Positions 26,991 through 37,725 of a stretch of DNA of 60,278 bases are shown in pieces (the stretch's first letter is position 1; each line of letters starts with the position of its first letter). Source of the stretch: an uncultured Clostridia bacterium. GTDB lineage: Bacteria; Bacillota; Clostridia; Oscillospirales; Ruminococcaceae. The notes beneath the pieces are model-generated. The model worked only from the letters and a program-made list of their open reading frames with translations. It was not told where the DNA came from and did not search any database. Location: the NCBI GenBank assembly GCA_947630845.1, contig CANRJB010000015.1, positions 1 through 60,278 on the forward strand, read 5' to 3'. The position numbers and the translations under genes were made by a program.

Positions 26991-27752
26991 ATGAAACAAA
27001 TCGCTGCGGCACTGATGATGGGTGTATTGTTGCTTCCTTTGCCGGTGAAGGCAGAGGAAGAATGGCAGATCGCCTATCGGGAGCTGCTTGAGGAATACCG
27101 CACATCTGACGGTTATCTGCCGGAGACGACCGGTGAGGTCAGCTTCGGCAGCCGTTGGGATCTGTGCGATGTGGACGGGAACGGCATTCCGGAGCTGTTC
27201 ATTTCCCCGGATACGTCCCATGCCTTTGGATGCAGAGTGTATAGCTTTGTGGACGGAGAAACGGTGGCACTGGAAACCAGAGAAGGACAGACCTTCGGGG
27301 AATACGGTGTAACAAAGGTGTGTGAGGAGGAACAGCTCATCCGTGCATACCATTTCGGGATGGGTTCAGAGATTGTGGGCTATTATCATTATGACGGAAT
27401 GACCTTGACAGAGTTGGACAGATTTGTCGGTACGAGTGTCTATCTTAACGAGGAGGAAGGCACAAAGGACACCTACGAGCGTAATGGTGAGGAGATCACA
27501 GAACAGGAATATCTTGACGGCATCGCTGCTTATGAAGCGTATATGTGGAAGGATAGTGTCGGACGAGCATATTCGTTTGGTGACCTGACACCCATAGAGC
27601 TTGCAGCCACAGAACCGCCTGTGGAGTATGCACCGGAAGAAATGCCTGATATGACTGTGGCGTGGATTGGCGGTATACTCGGTGCGGTGGTGCTTGCTGC
27701 GCTTGCGGTTGCAGGCTCAGTAGCATTGCGAAAAAAAACGCCAAAAACGTAA
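26991..27752 (+). CDS. Exported membrane-anchored protein with an EF-hand-like loop
   Basis: 253 residues from ATG 26991 (MKQIAAALMMGVLLLPLPVKAEE), preferred because AGGTCAGAGAG precedes it; ATG 26967 is an alternative. Signal peptide cleaved near residue 22. The sequence WDLCDVDGNGIPELFIS near residue 55 is a DxDxNG calcium-binding-type loop as in FG-GAP or dockerin-like repeats. The ectodomain ends with a Pro/Glu spacer, followed by one membrane helix (TVAWIGGILGAVVLAALAVAGSVAL) and a basic tail. So it is a type I surface protein. Function unknown; probably in the same transcript as the AEC gene. Confidence 0.8.
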   Translation: MKQIAAALMMGVLLLPLPVKAEEEWQIAYRELLEEYRTSDGYLPETTGEVSFGSRWDLCDVDGNGIPELFISPDTSHAFGCRVYSFVDGETVALETREGQTFGEYGVTKVCEEEQLIRAYHFGMGSEIVGYYHYDGMTLTELDRFVGTSVYLNEEEGTKDTYERNGEEITEQEYLDGIAAYEAYMWKDSVGRAYSFGDLTPIELAATEPPVEYAPEEMPDMTVAWIGGILGAVVLAALAVAGSVALRKKTPKT

Positions 27753-27801
27753 GTTTTCTGTACATTCACAGATTTCTCAAACGGCGTTCATAAATTGGCA
27801 C

Positions 27802-27830
27802 TTGCCTTTTTTGCCGGAATGTGCTATAAT
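27802..27830 (+). promoter_or_regulatory. ROK regulator promoter
   Basis: TTGCCT (27802-27807), 17 bp, TATAAT (27825-27830), 34 bp before the start codon. Confidence 0.75.
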
Positions 27831-27863
27831 AAAATTGAGAATTTCTGGCAGGAGGGATGTAGG

Positions 27864-29090
27864 ATGCGGAATGGGATCAGCAAGCTTGATCTGAAAAGAA
27901 TCAATCGGATGCAGGTACTCCGGACGATCTGGGAGGCAGGTCCTGTCTCAAGGATCGATCTTTCAAGAATGCTCCAGATCACCCGTGCATCTGTCACCCA
28001 GATCACCAATTCTATGATCAGCGAGGGGATTCTGACAGAGATCGGTGAAGCCCCGTATCAACAGAACCAGCAGGACAAGCTCCCCAAGGGACGTCGCAAG
28101 ATTCTGCTTGATATTAACGCCAATTATCATTTCGTCCTTGGTGCGCTTATCGGGGAGCAGGAGATCACAGTCGGGCTTTGCACCATGCATCTTGAGATTC
28201 TGGACAAGGTGAGCATGCCCTGTACAGACCACACCAGCCGCAAGGAGATCCAGCAGTTCATTATCGTTTCGGTAGAACGGATGTTGGCAAATGCCTGTTT
28301 GTCAAAGGAGGATGTGCTGGGGATCGGTGTCGGTGTGATGCCGGTCATGATCGGACGGATGCGTGTGTACTACAAGAACGGTATGCTCGATTTTAGTGAG
28401 CTAATAAAATCCCTCTCTCAGCCGCAGATGCCACCCGTATTCTGCGGCAATGCAGTGTGGCTGCTGTCTCTGGCAAATGCTGACCTGCTGCGCAGCGGTG
28501 TGCAGACGGCTAATGAGGTCTACCTGCATCTGGGCAGCCATATCCACATTGCCGTCCTCAGACCGGAGAAAGAGGAAAGCGGTTATCTCACTTACAGTTA
28601 TATGACGGAGCGATGTATCGTCCGTCCGGGCGGCAGGCAGCAGGACGGCTATCCGGCAGGTTCTGTCCGGGCACAGCTTTCTGTACAGGCAATGCAGGCA
28701 CGCATTGCTGAGGTCTACAGCAAGGAGCGCACCCCCTTTCTCTACAGTGCCACGGACGGATATATTGAACATGTCACGCTTGAACAGATGTATCAGGCGG
28801 TGTCCGCCGGGGATGCAAGGTGCGGTGAGGTGGTGCGTGAGATCATGCAGGACTGGAGTGTGCTGCTGCACAATCTGGTCTGCTGCTACCAGTCGGGCAA
28901 GGTCGTGCTGCACAGTTTCGGACTGAGTGAACGGGGGTTCAGGGTGTTCCAGAATTACATCCGGGAATTTGTGGGGGATGACATCGCTGAACGCATCGTG
29001 TGCAGCACAGTGGAAGGCAAGACAGATTTTCTTGCCGGGTGTTCTTTGGTGCTGCTGCGGAATTTCTATCTGACCGGCGGAGCAGCATGA
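27864..29090 (+). CDS. ROK-family transcriptional regulator
   Basis: 408 residues from ATG 27864 (MRNGISKLDLKRINRMQVLR) behind GGAGGGATGTAGG. The N-terminal winged helix is clear: IWEAGPVSRIDLSRMLQITRASVTQITNSMISEGILTEIG, as in NagC/XylR repressors. A ribonuclease-H-fold ROK domain follows (FVLGALIGEQEITVGLCTM.., VLGIGVGVMPVMIGR). The usual ROK zinc motif (CxCGxxGCxE) is missing and the phosphate loops are weak, so it is probably a sugar-sensing regulator without kinase activity. Target unknown; no sugar genes adjoin it. Confidence 0.88.
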   Translation: MRNGISKLDLKRINRMQVLRTIWEAGPVSRIDLSRMLQITRASVTQITNSMISEGILTEIGEAPYQQNQQDKLPKGRRKILLDINANYHFVLGALIGEQEITVGLCTMHLEILDKVSMPCTDHTSRKEIQQFIIVSVERMLANACLSKEDVLGIGVGVMPVMIGRMRVYYKNGMLDFSELIKSLSQPQMPPVFCGNAVWLLSLANADLLRSGVQTANEVYLHLGSHIHIAVLRPEKEESGYLTYSYMTERCIVRPGGRQQDGYPAGSVRAQLSVQAMQARIAEVYSKERTPFLYSATDGYIEHVTLEQMYQAVSAGDARCGEVVREIMQDWSVLLHNLVCCYQSGKVVLHSFGLSERGFRVFQNYIREFVGDDIAERIVCSTVEGKTDFLAGCSLVLLRNFYLTGGAA

Positions 29091-29114
29091 CACGGTTCTG
29101 CACCTTTCCCTGCG

Positions 29115-29194
29115 TTGTAACGGCAGACAGTGTTTTGTAATATTTTTGGGTAAAGGTGCTCCGCTCACCCCATACTCAGTGGGGTGGGTGGAGC
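29115..29194 (+). promoter_or_regulatory. pyrG promoter and attenuator-like hairpin
   Basis: TTGTAA (29115-29120), 17 bp, TAATAT (29138-29143), with a likely transcript start at GGG 29148-29150. Immediately after is a 15-bp stem (GCTCCGCTCACCCCA 29158-29172 with TGGGGTGGGTGGAGC 29180-29194), then TTACACATTTTT. In B. subtilis pyrG is controlled by an attenuator at a transcript starting GGGC; this leader looks similar in layout but starts GGGT. Confidence 0.6.
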
Positions 29195-29218
29195 TTACAC
29201 ATTTTTACATGGAGGTAA

Positions 29219-30829
<1,611 letters not shown>

Positions 30830-30872
30830 AAGAAGCGGATCATACCGATTCTTTATCAACAGACCAATATCC

Positions 30873-30905
30873 GCAAAGCCCTGATATGCAGTATCAGGGC
30901 TTTGC
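30873..30905 (+). terminator. Hairpin after pyrG
   Basis: GCAAAGCCCTGATA (30873-30886) pairs perfectly with TATCAGGGCTTTGC (30892-30905). The T run is weak in the rightward direction. Confidence 0.65.
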
Positions 30906-30910
30906 TCATG

Positions 30911-30952
30911 AAAAAACACAAGCATCCTCTGCGGAAACAGAGGATGCTTGTG
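30911..30952 (-). terminator. Leftward terminator of the two-component operon
   Basis: CACAAGCATCCTCTG (30917-30931) and CAGAGGATGCTTGTG (30938-30952) form a perfect 15-bp stem; six A before it become a T run on the minus strand. The ~140 bp between it and the kinase gene hold AT-rich DNA with repeated ATAACGT blocks (e.g. 30984-31012). Confidence 0.75.
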
Positions 30953-31093
30953 CATGATATAGGGATTATTGGGGATTTATATAATAACGTCGGGGTAAGA
31001 ACGTTATTACCTTATTTTGATTGTATTATTTATTATAACGGCATATTGTGAAAATAACGTGATAACTTTATGAGATTTTCGTGATATCAAAAT

Positions 31094-32524
31094 CTATTTT
31101 TTAATGACAAACCAGAACACAGAGCCTGCATTCAGTTTGGAATGCACACCGAATGTGAAACCGTGCAGACGGAGAATGGCTTTCACGATCGAAAGCCCCA
31201 GCCCCGTACCAACGACCTCACGGCTGTGATTTTCACTGCGGTAGTACTTGTCAAAAATCAGATGGATCTTATCTTCTTCGATGCCATCGCCGGTGTCACA
31301 GACTTCCACACGTACTCCTTCCTCTGTATTGACTTGGTTGACGTAGATGTTTTTGTCCTTGCCGGTGTAGTTGATGGCGTTATTGATGAGGTTGCAGACC
31401 ACACGCTCCATTTTGCCGGGATCGCATGTGACCTCACAGGGGGCATCCGGCGTAAAGTGGATGTGGTAGCCCAGCTTCTCCGAAACGCCCTTGTAGCGAT
31501 CAATAATGTCTGTCAGCCATGAGCAGGCTTCGATCGTCTGCAATTCCGGTTTTTGCGTGCCGTTTTCAAGTTTGGAGAGGTCGAGAATGTCGTTCACCAG
31601 TGCTGTCAGACGGTCAGTCTCGTCAATGATGACCTGCAAATGAGCGTTGCGCTTGACAGGATTGTCACCGGAAAGATCACGGATCATTTCCGCATAGGCT
31701 TTGAGCATGGTCAGAGGTGTGCGCAGGTCATGAGATGCGTTGGCGATGAGGTCACGCTGCATGGCATCCGCCTTGGAAATCTCCTGTTCCGCATAGGTCA
31801 GAGCCCTTGCCAGCTCATCCACCTCCAGACAACTGCCCCCTTCAAAATGGGTGTTATAGTCACCCCTTGCCATACGCTTGGCAGAGTTGGTGAGGCGCAC
31901 GAGGGAATCTGACAGCCAGCTTGACAGCACCACAGCGATCAGTATGCCGATCAACAGCAGAATGACACTGAATATCAGGATGATGCGTTTCTGGATGCGC
32001 ACTGTTGAGCCGACGGGTTCTAAGATCGTGTTCAGGAAGATGCACCCTTGCACATCGTCTTTCGATCCGAGTACATAGCCCACCACCAGTGTTTCCATGC
32101 CGATCTGTTCGTCGAAGATCCTGAGCGTGATGTTTCCGTCCTCGCTTTCATCGAGCTTCTCCACAAGGAGGTAGACATAGTTGTGGTATCCGTGCAGCAG
32201 ACATTTATTATCCATGACATCCCGGTGATAGGGAAGTCCTGTACGGCTGTCATAGAGGGAGATGCAGATCTGGTCATTGACAGCAGCATTGGTCAAGGTC
32301 TGCTTGAATTCATCAATGGACTGGGAACTGTATGCGGAAATCAGAGAAAGGGCAAGCGCACGGGTTTCCCGTATCTTGGAATTGGTATAGAGACGTTCGA
32401 GCAGGACGGTTTCAGTCATCCACAGCAGTCCCGAAATGATAGCAGTGAACAGGACAAAGCTGATGCAGATATTGAGTCGCAGCGGAATGCGGCTGCTCAG
32501 GGGACGCTTATGTGGCTTCGGCAT
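31094..32524 (-). CDS. Sensor histidine kinase
   Basis: 476 residues. A membrane helix at ~17-38, an extracytoplasmic sensor domain to ~180, a second helix (IILIFSVILLLIGILIAVVLSSWL), HAMP (~210-260, LVRLTNSAKRMARGDYN), HisKA with phospho-histidine in NASHDLRTPLTMLKAYAEMI, and an ATPase domain with N box NLINNAINYTG, G1 VCDTGDGIEEDKIHLIFDKYYR and GTGLGLSIVKAI. A standard class I kinase. Its start overlaps the end of the response regulator gene by 17 bp. Stimulus unknown. Confidence 0.95.
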   Translation of the reverse strand: MPKPHKRPLSSRIPLRLNICISFVLFTAIISGLLWMTETVLLERLYTNSKIRETRALALSLISAYSSQSIDEFKQTLTNAAVNDQICISLYDSRTGLPYHRDVMDNKCLLHGYHNYVYLLVEKLDESEDGNITLRIFDEQIGMETLVVGYVLGSKDDVQGCIFLNTILEPVGSTVRIQKRIILIFSVILLLIGILIAVVLSSWLSDSLVRLTNSAKRMARGDYNTHFEGGSCLEVDELARALTYAEQEISKADAMQRDLIANASHDLRTPLTMLKAYAEMIRDLSGDNPVKRNAHLQVIIDETDRLTALVNDILDLSKLENGTQKPELQTIEACSWLTDIIDRYKGVSEKLGYHIHFTPDAPCEVTCDPGKMERVVCNLINNAINYTGKDKNIYVNQVNTEEGVRVEVCDTGDGIEEDKIHLIFDKYYRSENHSREVVGTGLGLSIVKAILRLHGFTFGVHSKLNAGSVFWFVIKK

Positions 32525-33203
32525 CGAATTTATACCCGATACTGCGGAGTGTCACAATATAGGAGCGGTACTTGCCAAGGCTGCCACGGAGCATTTTAAT
32601 GTGGGTATCGACCGTGCGGTCGTCTCCGAAGAAGTCATAGCCCCAGACAGCCTCAAGGAGCTGCTCCCGGGACAGGGCACGTCCTTTATTGCGCACCAGA
32701 TAGAACAGCAGATCATATTCCTTGGGTGTCATGGACACCTTGCTGCCGTCCACAAAGACCTCACGCCCTGCCATATCAATTTCCAGTCCGCCGAACATCA
32801 TCCGTTCCTCTATCGGCGGAAGTGCTGCATTCTGCCTGCTGCGGCTCAGAACTGCCTTCACACGAGCCATCAGCTCTTTGGGGGAGAAGGGCTTGACGAC
32901 GTAGTCGTCTGCTCCGATTTCGAAACCGAAAAGCTTGTCATACTCCTCGCTGCGTGCGGACAGCATAATGATGGGGATGTTTTTGTGCTTTTTGATCTCC
33001 TTGCTTGCGGAGTAGCCGTCAAGCTTGGGCATCATGACATCCATGATGATGAGGTCGTAGTCCTCATTCCGGCATTTTTCAACAGCCTCCATACCATTGG
33101 CAGCCTCATCCACCTCATACTCTTCAAACTCTGCATATTCCTTTACGACGTTGCGGATATTCGCCTCATCGTCCACAATCAGCAATCTGCTCATAGGAAT
33201 CAT
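32508..33203 (-). CDS. OmpR/PhoB-family response regulator
   Basis: 231 residues, RBS GAAGGGATG. Receiver domain with acidic pair VDDEANI, phospho-aspartate in YDLIIMDVMMPKLDG, then MLSARSEEYDKL and DDYVVKPFSPKELMARVKA. The C-terminal winged helix reads MTPKEYDLLFYLVRNKGRALSREQLLEAVWGYDFFGDDRTVDTHIKMLRGSLG. First gene of the leftward operon with the kinase. Alternative start 3 codons downstream (MSRLLIVDDE). Confidence 0.97.
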   Translation of the reverse strand: MIPMSRLLIVDDEANIRNVVKEYAEFEEYEVDEAANGMEAVEKCRNEDYDLIIMDVMMPKLDGYSASKEIKKHKNIPIIMLSARSEEYDKLFGFEIGADDYVVKPFSPKELMARVKAVLSRSRQNAALPPIEERMMFGGLEIDMAGREVFVDGSKVSMTPKEYDLLFYLVRNKGRALSREQLLEAVWGYDFFGDDRTVDTHIKMLRGSLGKYRSYIVTLRSIGYKFDAEAT

Positions 33204-33229
33204 CCCTTCTATTATGTATTGATACTTCT

Positions 33230-33258
33230 ATTATAACAGCTTTTTCATGATTATACAA
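33230..33258 (-). promoter_or_regulatory. Two-component operon promoter
   Basis: Minus strand TTGTAT (33253-33258), 17 bp, TATAAT (33230-33235), 27 bp before the start codon. It is back-to-back with the capA-like gene promoter about 60 bp away. Confidence 0.7.
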
Positions 33259-33320
33259 GAGATTCTTGAAAATTTTGTGATAGTATGTAAAAAATCAGGG
33301 AAGAAAAATGCGAAAACCCA

Positions 33321-33349
33321 TTGCAATCCGGATCAAAATATGTTATACT
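33321..33349 (+). promoter_or_regulatory. capA-like gene promoter
   Basis: TTGCAA (33321-33326), 17 bp, TATACT (33344-33349), 36 bp before the start codon at 33386. Confidence 0.75.
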
Positions 33350-33385
33350 ATATGCGAAAGAACTATTGCAGAAAGAAGGATTGGT

Positions 33386-34624
33386 ATGCGTTCCAGAATT
33401 ACAGCCGCTGTGTTGGCGGTATGGGTGATGATGGCGGCAGGGTGCGGCAGCATCAGCAGGACAGACCCGGAGTATGTTGTTACAGGAATGGCAGATCCTG
33501 TACCTGTTGAGACGATCCCGGCAGAGACAGAAACGGAAACTGCTTCCGTACAGAACAGCACGGCAAGCTTTCTTGCTGTGGGTGATGATCTGATCCATAG
33601 CCGTGTTTATATGACTGCCGCAGAGCATGCAGAAGAGGGGGAGGAGTATAATTTTGGCTACTGCTACCAGTATGTAGCAGATGAGGTTGCTGCGGCGGAT
33701 ATTGCATTTGTCAATCAGGAGACGGTCATCTGTGGCGATGACTATGAGATCACCGGTTCTAACCTTAACTTCAATTCCCCCACAGAGTTGGGGGATGCGC
33801 TCATTGACACGGGATTTGATATCATCTGCATGGCGAATAATCATGTGCTGGACAAGGGTGAATCCGGCATGAGTGCCTGTCTGGACTACTGGGACAGTCA
33901 GGTCGCAAAGCATCCTGACCTGACAGTGCTGGGAGCATACCGTGATTATCAGGACATGTATGATTACCGTATCCGGGAGGTCAATGGCATCAAGGTGGGG
34001 ATCCTTGCTTACACGGAGCATACGAACGGTTACTCGCTGCCGGGAGATTCCGAAATGGAGATTCCCTACACGACCGATACGGAGCTGATGCAGAAGCAGA
34101 TCACGGAGCTGAAGGAGCAGGTGGATTGCGTGGTGGTATCGGCACACTGGGGCGTGGAGGATACGCATGTGGTGACGGATGCAGTCAAGGCATTGGCACA
34201 GGATCTGATCGACTGGGGTGCAGATGTTGTCATCGGCACGGGACCGCATACACTCCAGACGATGGAATATCTCACCCGTCCGGACGGAACGCAGGGCTTT
34301 GTGTATTATTCATTGGGCAACTTCATTTCCGGGCAGACGGATAACTTCAATATGGTCGGCGGGATGGCGAAGTTTGACATTACCATGACGGACGGCACAG
34401 TGACCATCGAAAACCCGACCTGTACCCCCATCATCACACAGTATGAGACAGGCGGTCTGAAGGATGTCCGGGTCATTCCGTACTACCTTTATACGGATGA
34501 ACTTGTTGAAAATCATGGTGTGCCCTATTCTCCCGTCGGGACGCAGAAAAGCTGGAGCTGGGACATCATCAACACCATCATTGAGGAAAATGTGCCTGAG
34601 GCGTACCGGAGACTGGAGAAATAA
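33386..34624 (+). CDS. CapA-family lipoprotein
   Basis: 412 residues from ATG 33386 (MRSRITAAVLAVWVMMAAGC) behind AGAAAGGA; the lipobox MAAGC predicts an outer-membrane-face lipoprotein. The mature part is a calcineurin-like/CapA domain (PGA_cap): FLAVGDDLIHSRVY, VNQETVICGD, TGFDIICMANNHVLDKGESG, VKVGILAYTEHTNGY, VVVSAHWGVED and GTGPHTLQTMEYL, with metal-binding Asp/His/Asn residues. Relatives take part in poly-gamma-glutamate capsule making, but other capsule genes are absent, so the role is open. Confidence 0.92.
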   Translation: MRSRITAAVLAVWVMMAAGCGSISRTDPEYVVTGMADPVPVETIPAETETETASVQNSTASFLAVGDDLIHSRVYMTAAEHAEEGEEYNFGYCYQYVADEVAAADIAFVNQETVICGDDYEITGSNLNFNSPTELGDALIDTGFDIICMANNHVLDKGESGMSACLDYWDSQVAKHPDLTVLGAYRDYQDMYDYRIREVNGIKVGILAYTEHTNGYSLPGDSEMEIPYTTDTELMQKQITELKEQVDCVVVSAHWGVEDTHVVTDAVKALAQDLIDWGADVVIGTGPHTLQTMEYLTRPDGTQGFVYYSLGNFISGQTDNFNMVGGMAKFDITMTDGTVTIENPTCTPIITQYETGGLKDVRVIPYYLYTDELVENHGVPYSPVGTQKSWSWDIINTIIEENVPEAYRRLEK

Positions 34625-34693
34625 TTGACTTTGTGAAAAGGCAATAAAAAACACTGCGATATTTGTATAAATTGATGAAAAATTGAAAAACTA

Positions 34694-34898
34694 TTTACTT
34701 TTTTTCGTGAATGAGATATAATAAGTTATGTTAGGCAAGTTTGTGTCATGTGTACAGCGTGAAAAAAATAATTTTGTGAGTTTTGGACAAAATTGATCGT
34801 CAAATTGTGCAGAATGCATAAAGGAGAAAATGCATTTTTTACAGATTACACAAAATGTTGGAATTTCTCTTGACTTATGTGCTGTTTTGTCCTATAAT
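34694..34898 (+). promoter_or_regulatory. Two candidate promoters before the scaffoldin operon
   Basis: P1: TTTACT (34694-34699), 17 bp, TATAAT (34717-34722). P2: TTGACT (34870-34875), 17 bp, TATAAT (34893-34898), leaving a ~140-nt leader to scaC. Between them the DNA is very AT-rich, with ATGCAT-10 bp-ATGCAT followed by T6 (34814-34840), a weak hairpin that could end P1 transcripts. Nothing else is identifiable in 34625-35043. Confidence 0.6.
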
Positions 34899-35043
34899 AA
34901 CAGTAAGTACATGTGTGGTCGGAGGCTGTGCATATACTGATATGATATGAGGATATAATTTGAGGAAGTGCGGCTTCTTCTGGTTATATGGCTTTGTATT
35001 ACTTTCTACGAAAAACCAATATTTTATGAAGGAGGAAAGACGA

Positions 35044-35889
35044 ATGAGGGTAAGGAAAATGATTGCCGCTCTCGCAGCAGTAAGCATGCTGACGGCGTTT
35101 TCAGCACAGGCTGTAATGGCAGCGGATGCAATCACAATCTCAGCGGAAAAAGTCAAGGCAAAGGCAGGTGCAGAGTTCACGCTCAATATTGATATGAGTG
35201 GTGTTCCTGCGGAGGGCATTTCTGTATGTGAATTTGCTGTGACGTATGATCCGAGTGTTGTGACAGTATCAGGCGTGACAGCAGGTGGGATCGTTGGGAC
35301 TCCGGATGATTCCGGAATGGATGGCGCACCTACGTTCGGCAGCGATACTGCAACTGAAGGCATGGTGACGTTTACTTATGCCGTCGTACAGGATGATGCA
35401 GCTTATTACATCACTAAGGATGGTACGTTTGCAACGATCACTGGTAAAGTAGCTGAGGGTGCTGAAGCTGGTATGGAATCTCCGATCAAGATCGTGGCAA
35501 TCGAACGTCCGGTGACAGAGGGATCGACTGAAATGAATGATTCGATCTATGCCGGCAGAATTGACGGCAATGATCCATCAACTGCTGTTGTGACTACCTA
35601 TGATGTAACTGTGGCAGATGGCTCAGTGACAGTAGTCGGTGAGGGCGAAACACAGGCGACAGATGATACTTCTGGCGACGGTGATACGCTCTATGGTGAC
35701 GTTGACGAAGATGGTGCTGTAAAGATGGTCGACATGATTCTTCTGAACAAGTACCTCATGATTGGCGAACCGGTCACACCGCAGGGTCTGAAAAATGCGG
35801 ATGTAAACTGCGATGGCGAACCAGATCAGGGTGATGCGCTCAACATTCTGAGATCTGTGATCGGCCTCGTAGAACTTCCCATAAAGTAA
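35044..35889 (+). CDS. scaC: ScaC-like adaptor scaffoldin: one cohesin plus dockerin
   Basis: 281 residues from ATG 35044 (MRVRKMIAALAAVSMLTAF) behind GGAGG. Signal peptide to ~27. Cohesin at ~28-200: ITISAEKVKAKAGAEFTLNI, then CEFAVTYDPSVVTVSGVTAG. Threonine-rich linker, then a dockerin at ~215-281 with two calcium loops: YGDVDEDGAVKMVDMILLNKYL and NADVNCDGEPDQGDALNILRS. In R. flavefaciens ScaC has this make-up and swaps enzyme specificity on ScaA; I infer the same role. First gene of a three-gene cellulosome operon; the next start is 125 bp on. Confidence 0.85.
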   Translation: MRVRKMIAALAAVSMLTAFSAQAVMAADAITISAEKVKAKAGAEFTLNIDMSGVPAEGISVCEFAVTYDPSVVTVSGVTAGGIVGTPDDSGMDGAPTFGSDTATEGMVTFTYAVVQDDAAYYITKDGTFATITGKVAEGAEAGMESPIKIVAIERPVTEGSTEMNDSIYAGRIDGNDPSTAVVTTYDVTVADGSVTVVGEGETQATDDTSGDGDTLYGDVDEDGAVKMVDMILLNKYLMIGEPVTPQGLKNADVNCDGEPDQGDALNILRSVIGLVELPIK

Positions 35890-36014
35890 GTCGGGCTGCG
35901 TCTGTCTGACTGCTTGGTGGCAGTGCTGACATCATGTCAAGACGAAATGCAAAAGATGGTGCAGGCAGCGACAAATGTCTGTAAAACTTCAAGTTGAGAA
36001 AGGAAAAAACTATT

Positions 36015-37694
36015 ATGAAGAAGGTATTTTCTGCACTGACTGCCGCTGCGATGTGTGCAAGTCTGGCTTCAAGTGTCATGACGGCATTTGCAGTTTATGA
36101 TGAGAACACCGATATCACCTATGATCTGCGGATTGCTTCGTCAACTGCCGGCACGATCAGTGCGGACAAGAAGACAATTACTTTTGCAGATGCAGAATCT
36201 GCAAAGAACGCTGTTGTTACACTTCAGCAGTACATCGTGACCGATGATATCGAGTCGAGTAATATAGGACAGATCAATACAGGTTACACTGCAAGCAGCA
36301 GCAAGATCACATTCGGCAATGGTGCTGACTACAATGCACAAACTTACACGGAGCAGGAGATCACAGGCAGCAATGGCAAGACTGCTACCACGAAGAACTT
36401 TGTATCCTGTTTTGCTTATGTTAATGCTCTGGGACGCTTTAATTCTGGAACAAAGGTCTTTGGATGGAATTCAAAATCGGATTGGAAGGGCGACGGCTGG
36501 ACGTTTGAAAATCTGACGAAAGGTGATCCGACTGAGCTTGCAGCGGCTGACTGCTACTTCCTGATGTGGGCATACAGTGCGGACGATACTACCCGTCCTG
36601 ATGGCACTGATTCCCCTGCTTATCTTGGAGGAAAGTCTGATGCCTATCCGTTTACACAGTTTGATGCTACACTTGGCGATCTGACAGACGGCACATATGA
36701 GATCGGTTTTGTGGATTCTTACTACAATCCGACGTCTGACAGGACTATGCTTGCAAACAGTTTCATTGTTGTTAATGGACCAACAGTTAAGGTTACGTCT
36801 TTGAGTGGAGTCAATGTGGTTGTTGGTGATGCAACAACTCCGACAGAAGACCAGCCTGCAACAGACGATCAGCCCGCAACAGACGATCAGCCTGCAACAG
36901 ACGATCAGCCCGCAACAGGTGACCCACAGGGCGGCAACAAGGGAGATTATGACGATTTCACATGGTATGTGGATGATGCAACTTTTGACCCGTCAAAGGA
37001 CGATTTTGTAGTTGTTTCCATTCGTGTAGCCAAGGATCCCGGCATTGCTACTTATAATGTACAGTTGCTGATCGACGGTGTGACACCGCCTGAAGCAGGT
37101 TGGGTTGTTGCAGATACTGCACAGGGTGATGCATATTCATTCGGTGCATTCGACAAGAATCCGGATAAAGGTAAGGCAGCAGCCGGAGCAATGGGCAGCC
37201 AGTTGGATAACCTTGTTGCAGCAGATAAGGCAAGCGTCGTAGACTTCTATCTGCAGCCGGTCGATGCAACAAATTTGAAAGAGACGTATGCACTCTCCAT
37301 CAACGATGAACATGGTTCGTTGGAAGTTGCCAATTCTGATAGAGAGCAGTTGTCTCCGAATCTTGTAGGCGGTACGCTGACAGTTAAGGGCGGCGAGCCT
37401 ACCTCGGAAGATCCTTCACAGGGTGAGTCCACCACTCCGTCTGGCGATTACCTCATCGGTGATGTCAATGACAATGGTAAGGTTGAACTGGTTGACGTTG
37501 TTATGCTCAACAGATACCTCACAAAGTATGAAGATCAGGATCTGAATGCAAAGCAGATCGTTCAGGCAAATGCAATGCGTGGTGCTGGTGAGACTGATGA
37601 AAGCTCAACGGCTGCAAATCTGGATGGTACAGACTCCGTTGAGATTCTGAGATACCTCATCGGTAAGGTGACATCCCTGCCGACAGTGCAGTAA
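36015..37694 (+). CDS. scaA: ScaA-like primary scaffoldin: unknown N-terminal domain, one cohesin, dockerin
   Basis: 559 residues from ATG 36015 (MKKVFSALTAAAMCASLASS). Signal to ~27; N-terminal beta-rich domain of unknown kind (~28-270, containing two GF/SF-rich halves ending GTYEIGFVDSYYNP); four-fold P-A-T-D-D-Q linker (~275-305); cohesin (~311-457, DDFTWYVDDATFDPSKDDFV.. VQLLIDGVTPPEAGW); C-terminal dockerin (~477-558) with IGDVNDNGKVELVDVVMLNRY and a weaker second loop AANLDGTDSVEILRYLIG. R. flavefaciens ScaA has two or three cohesins; here only one plain one is seen. The cohesin is almost identical to cohesin 2 of scaB. Confidence 0.82.
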   Translation: MKKVFSALTAAAMCASLASSVMTAFAVYDENTDITYDLRIASSTAGTISADKKTITFADAESAKNAVVTLQQYIVTDDIESSNIGQINTGYTASSSKITFGNGADYNAQTYTEQEITGSNGKTATTKNFVSCFAYVNALGRFNSGTKVFGWNSKSDWKGDGWTFENLTKGDPTELAAADCYFLMWAYSADDTTRPDGTDSPAYLGGKSDAYPFTQFDATLGDLTDGTYEIGFVDSYYNPTSDRTMLANSFIVVNGPTVKVTSLSGVNVVVGDATTPTEDQPATDDQPATDDQPATDDQPATGDPQGGNKGDYDDFTWYVDDATFDPSKDDFVVVSIRVAKDPGIATYNVQLLIDGVTPPEAGWVVADTAQGDAYSFGAFDKNPDKGKAAAGAMGSQLDNLVAADKASVVDFYLQPVDATNLKETYALSINDEHGSLEVANSDREQLSPNLVGGTLTVKGGEPTSEDPSQGESTTPSGDYLIGDVNDNGKVELVDVVMLNRYLTKYEDQDLNAKQIVQANAMRGAGETDESSTAANLDGTDSVEILRYLIGKVTSLPTVQ

Positions 37695-37725
37695 GTTGGA
37701 TGCAGTTTGAAAAGCGCCTATAGCT

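Noticed and set aside
36838-36930. Short direct repeats that might suggest CRISPR
   Set aside because: They are the P-A-T-D-D-Q linker codons of scaA, without spacers. The EEPT blocks in scaB are likewise coding linkers. No CRISPR array or cas gene is seen.
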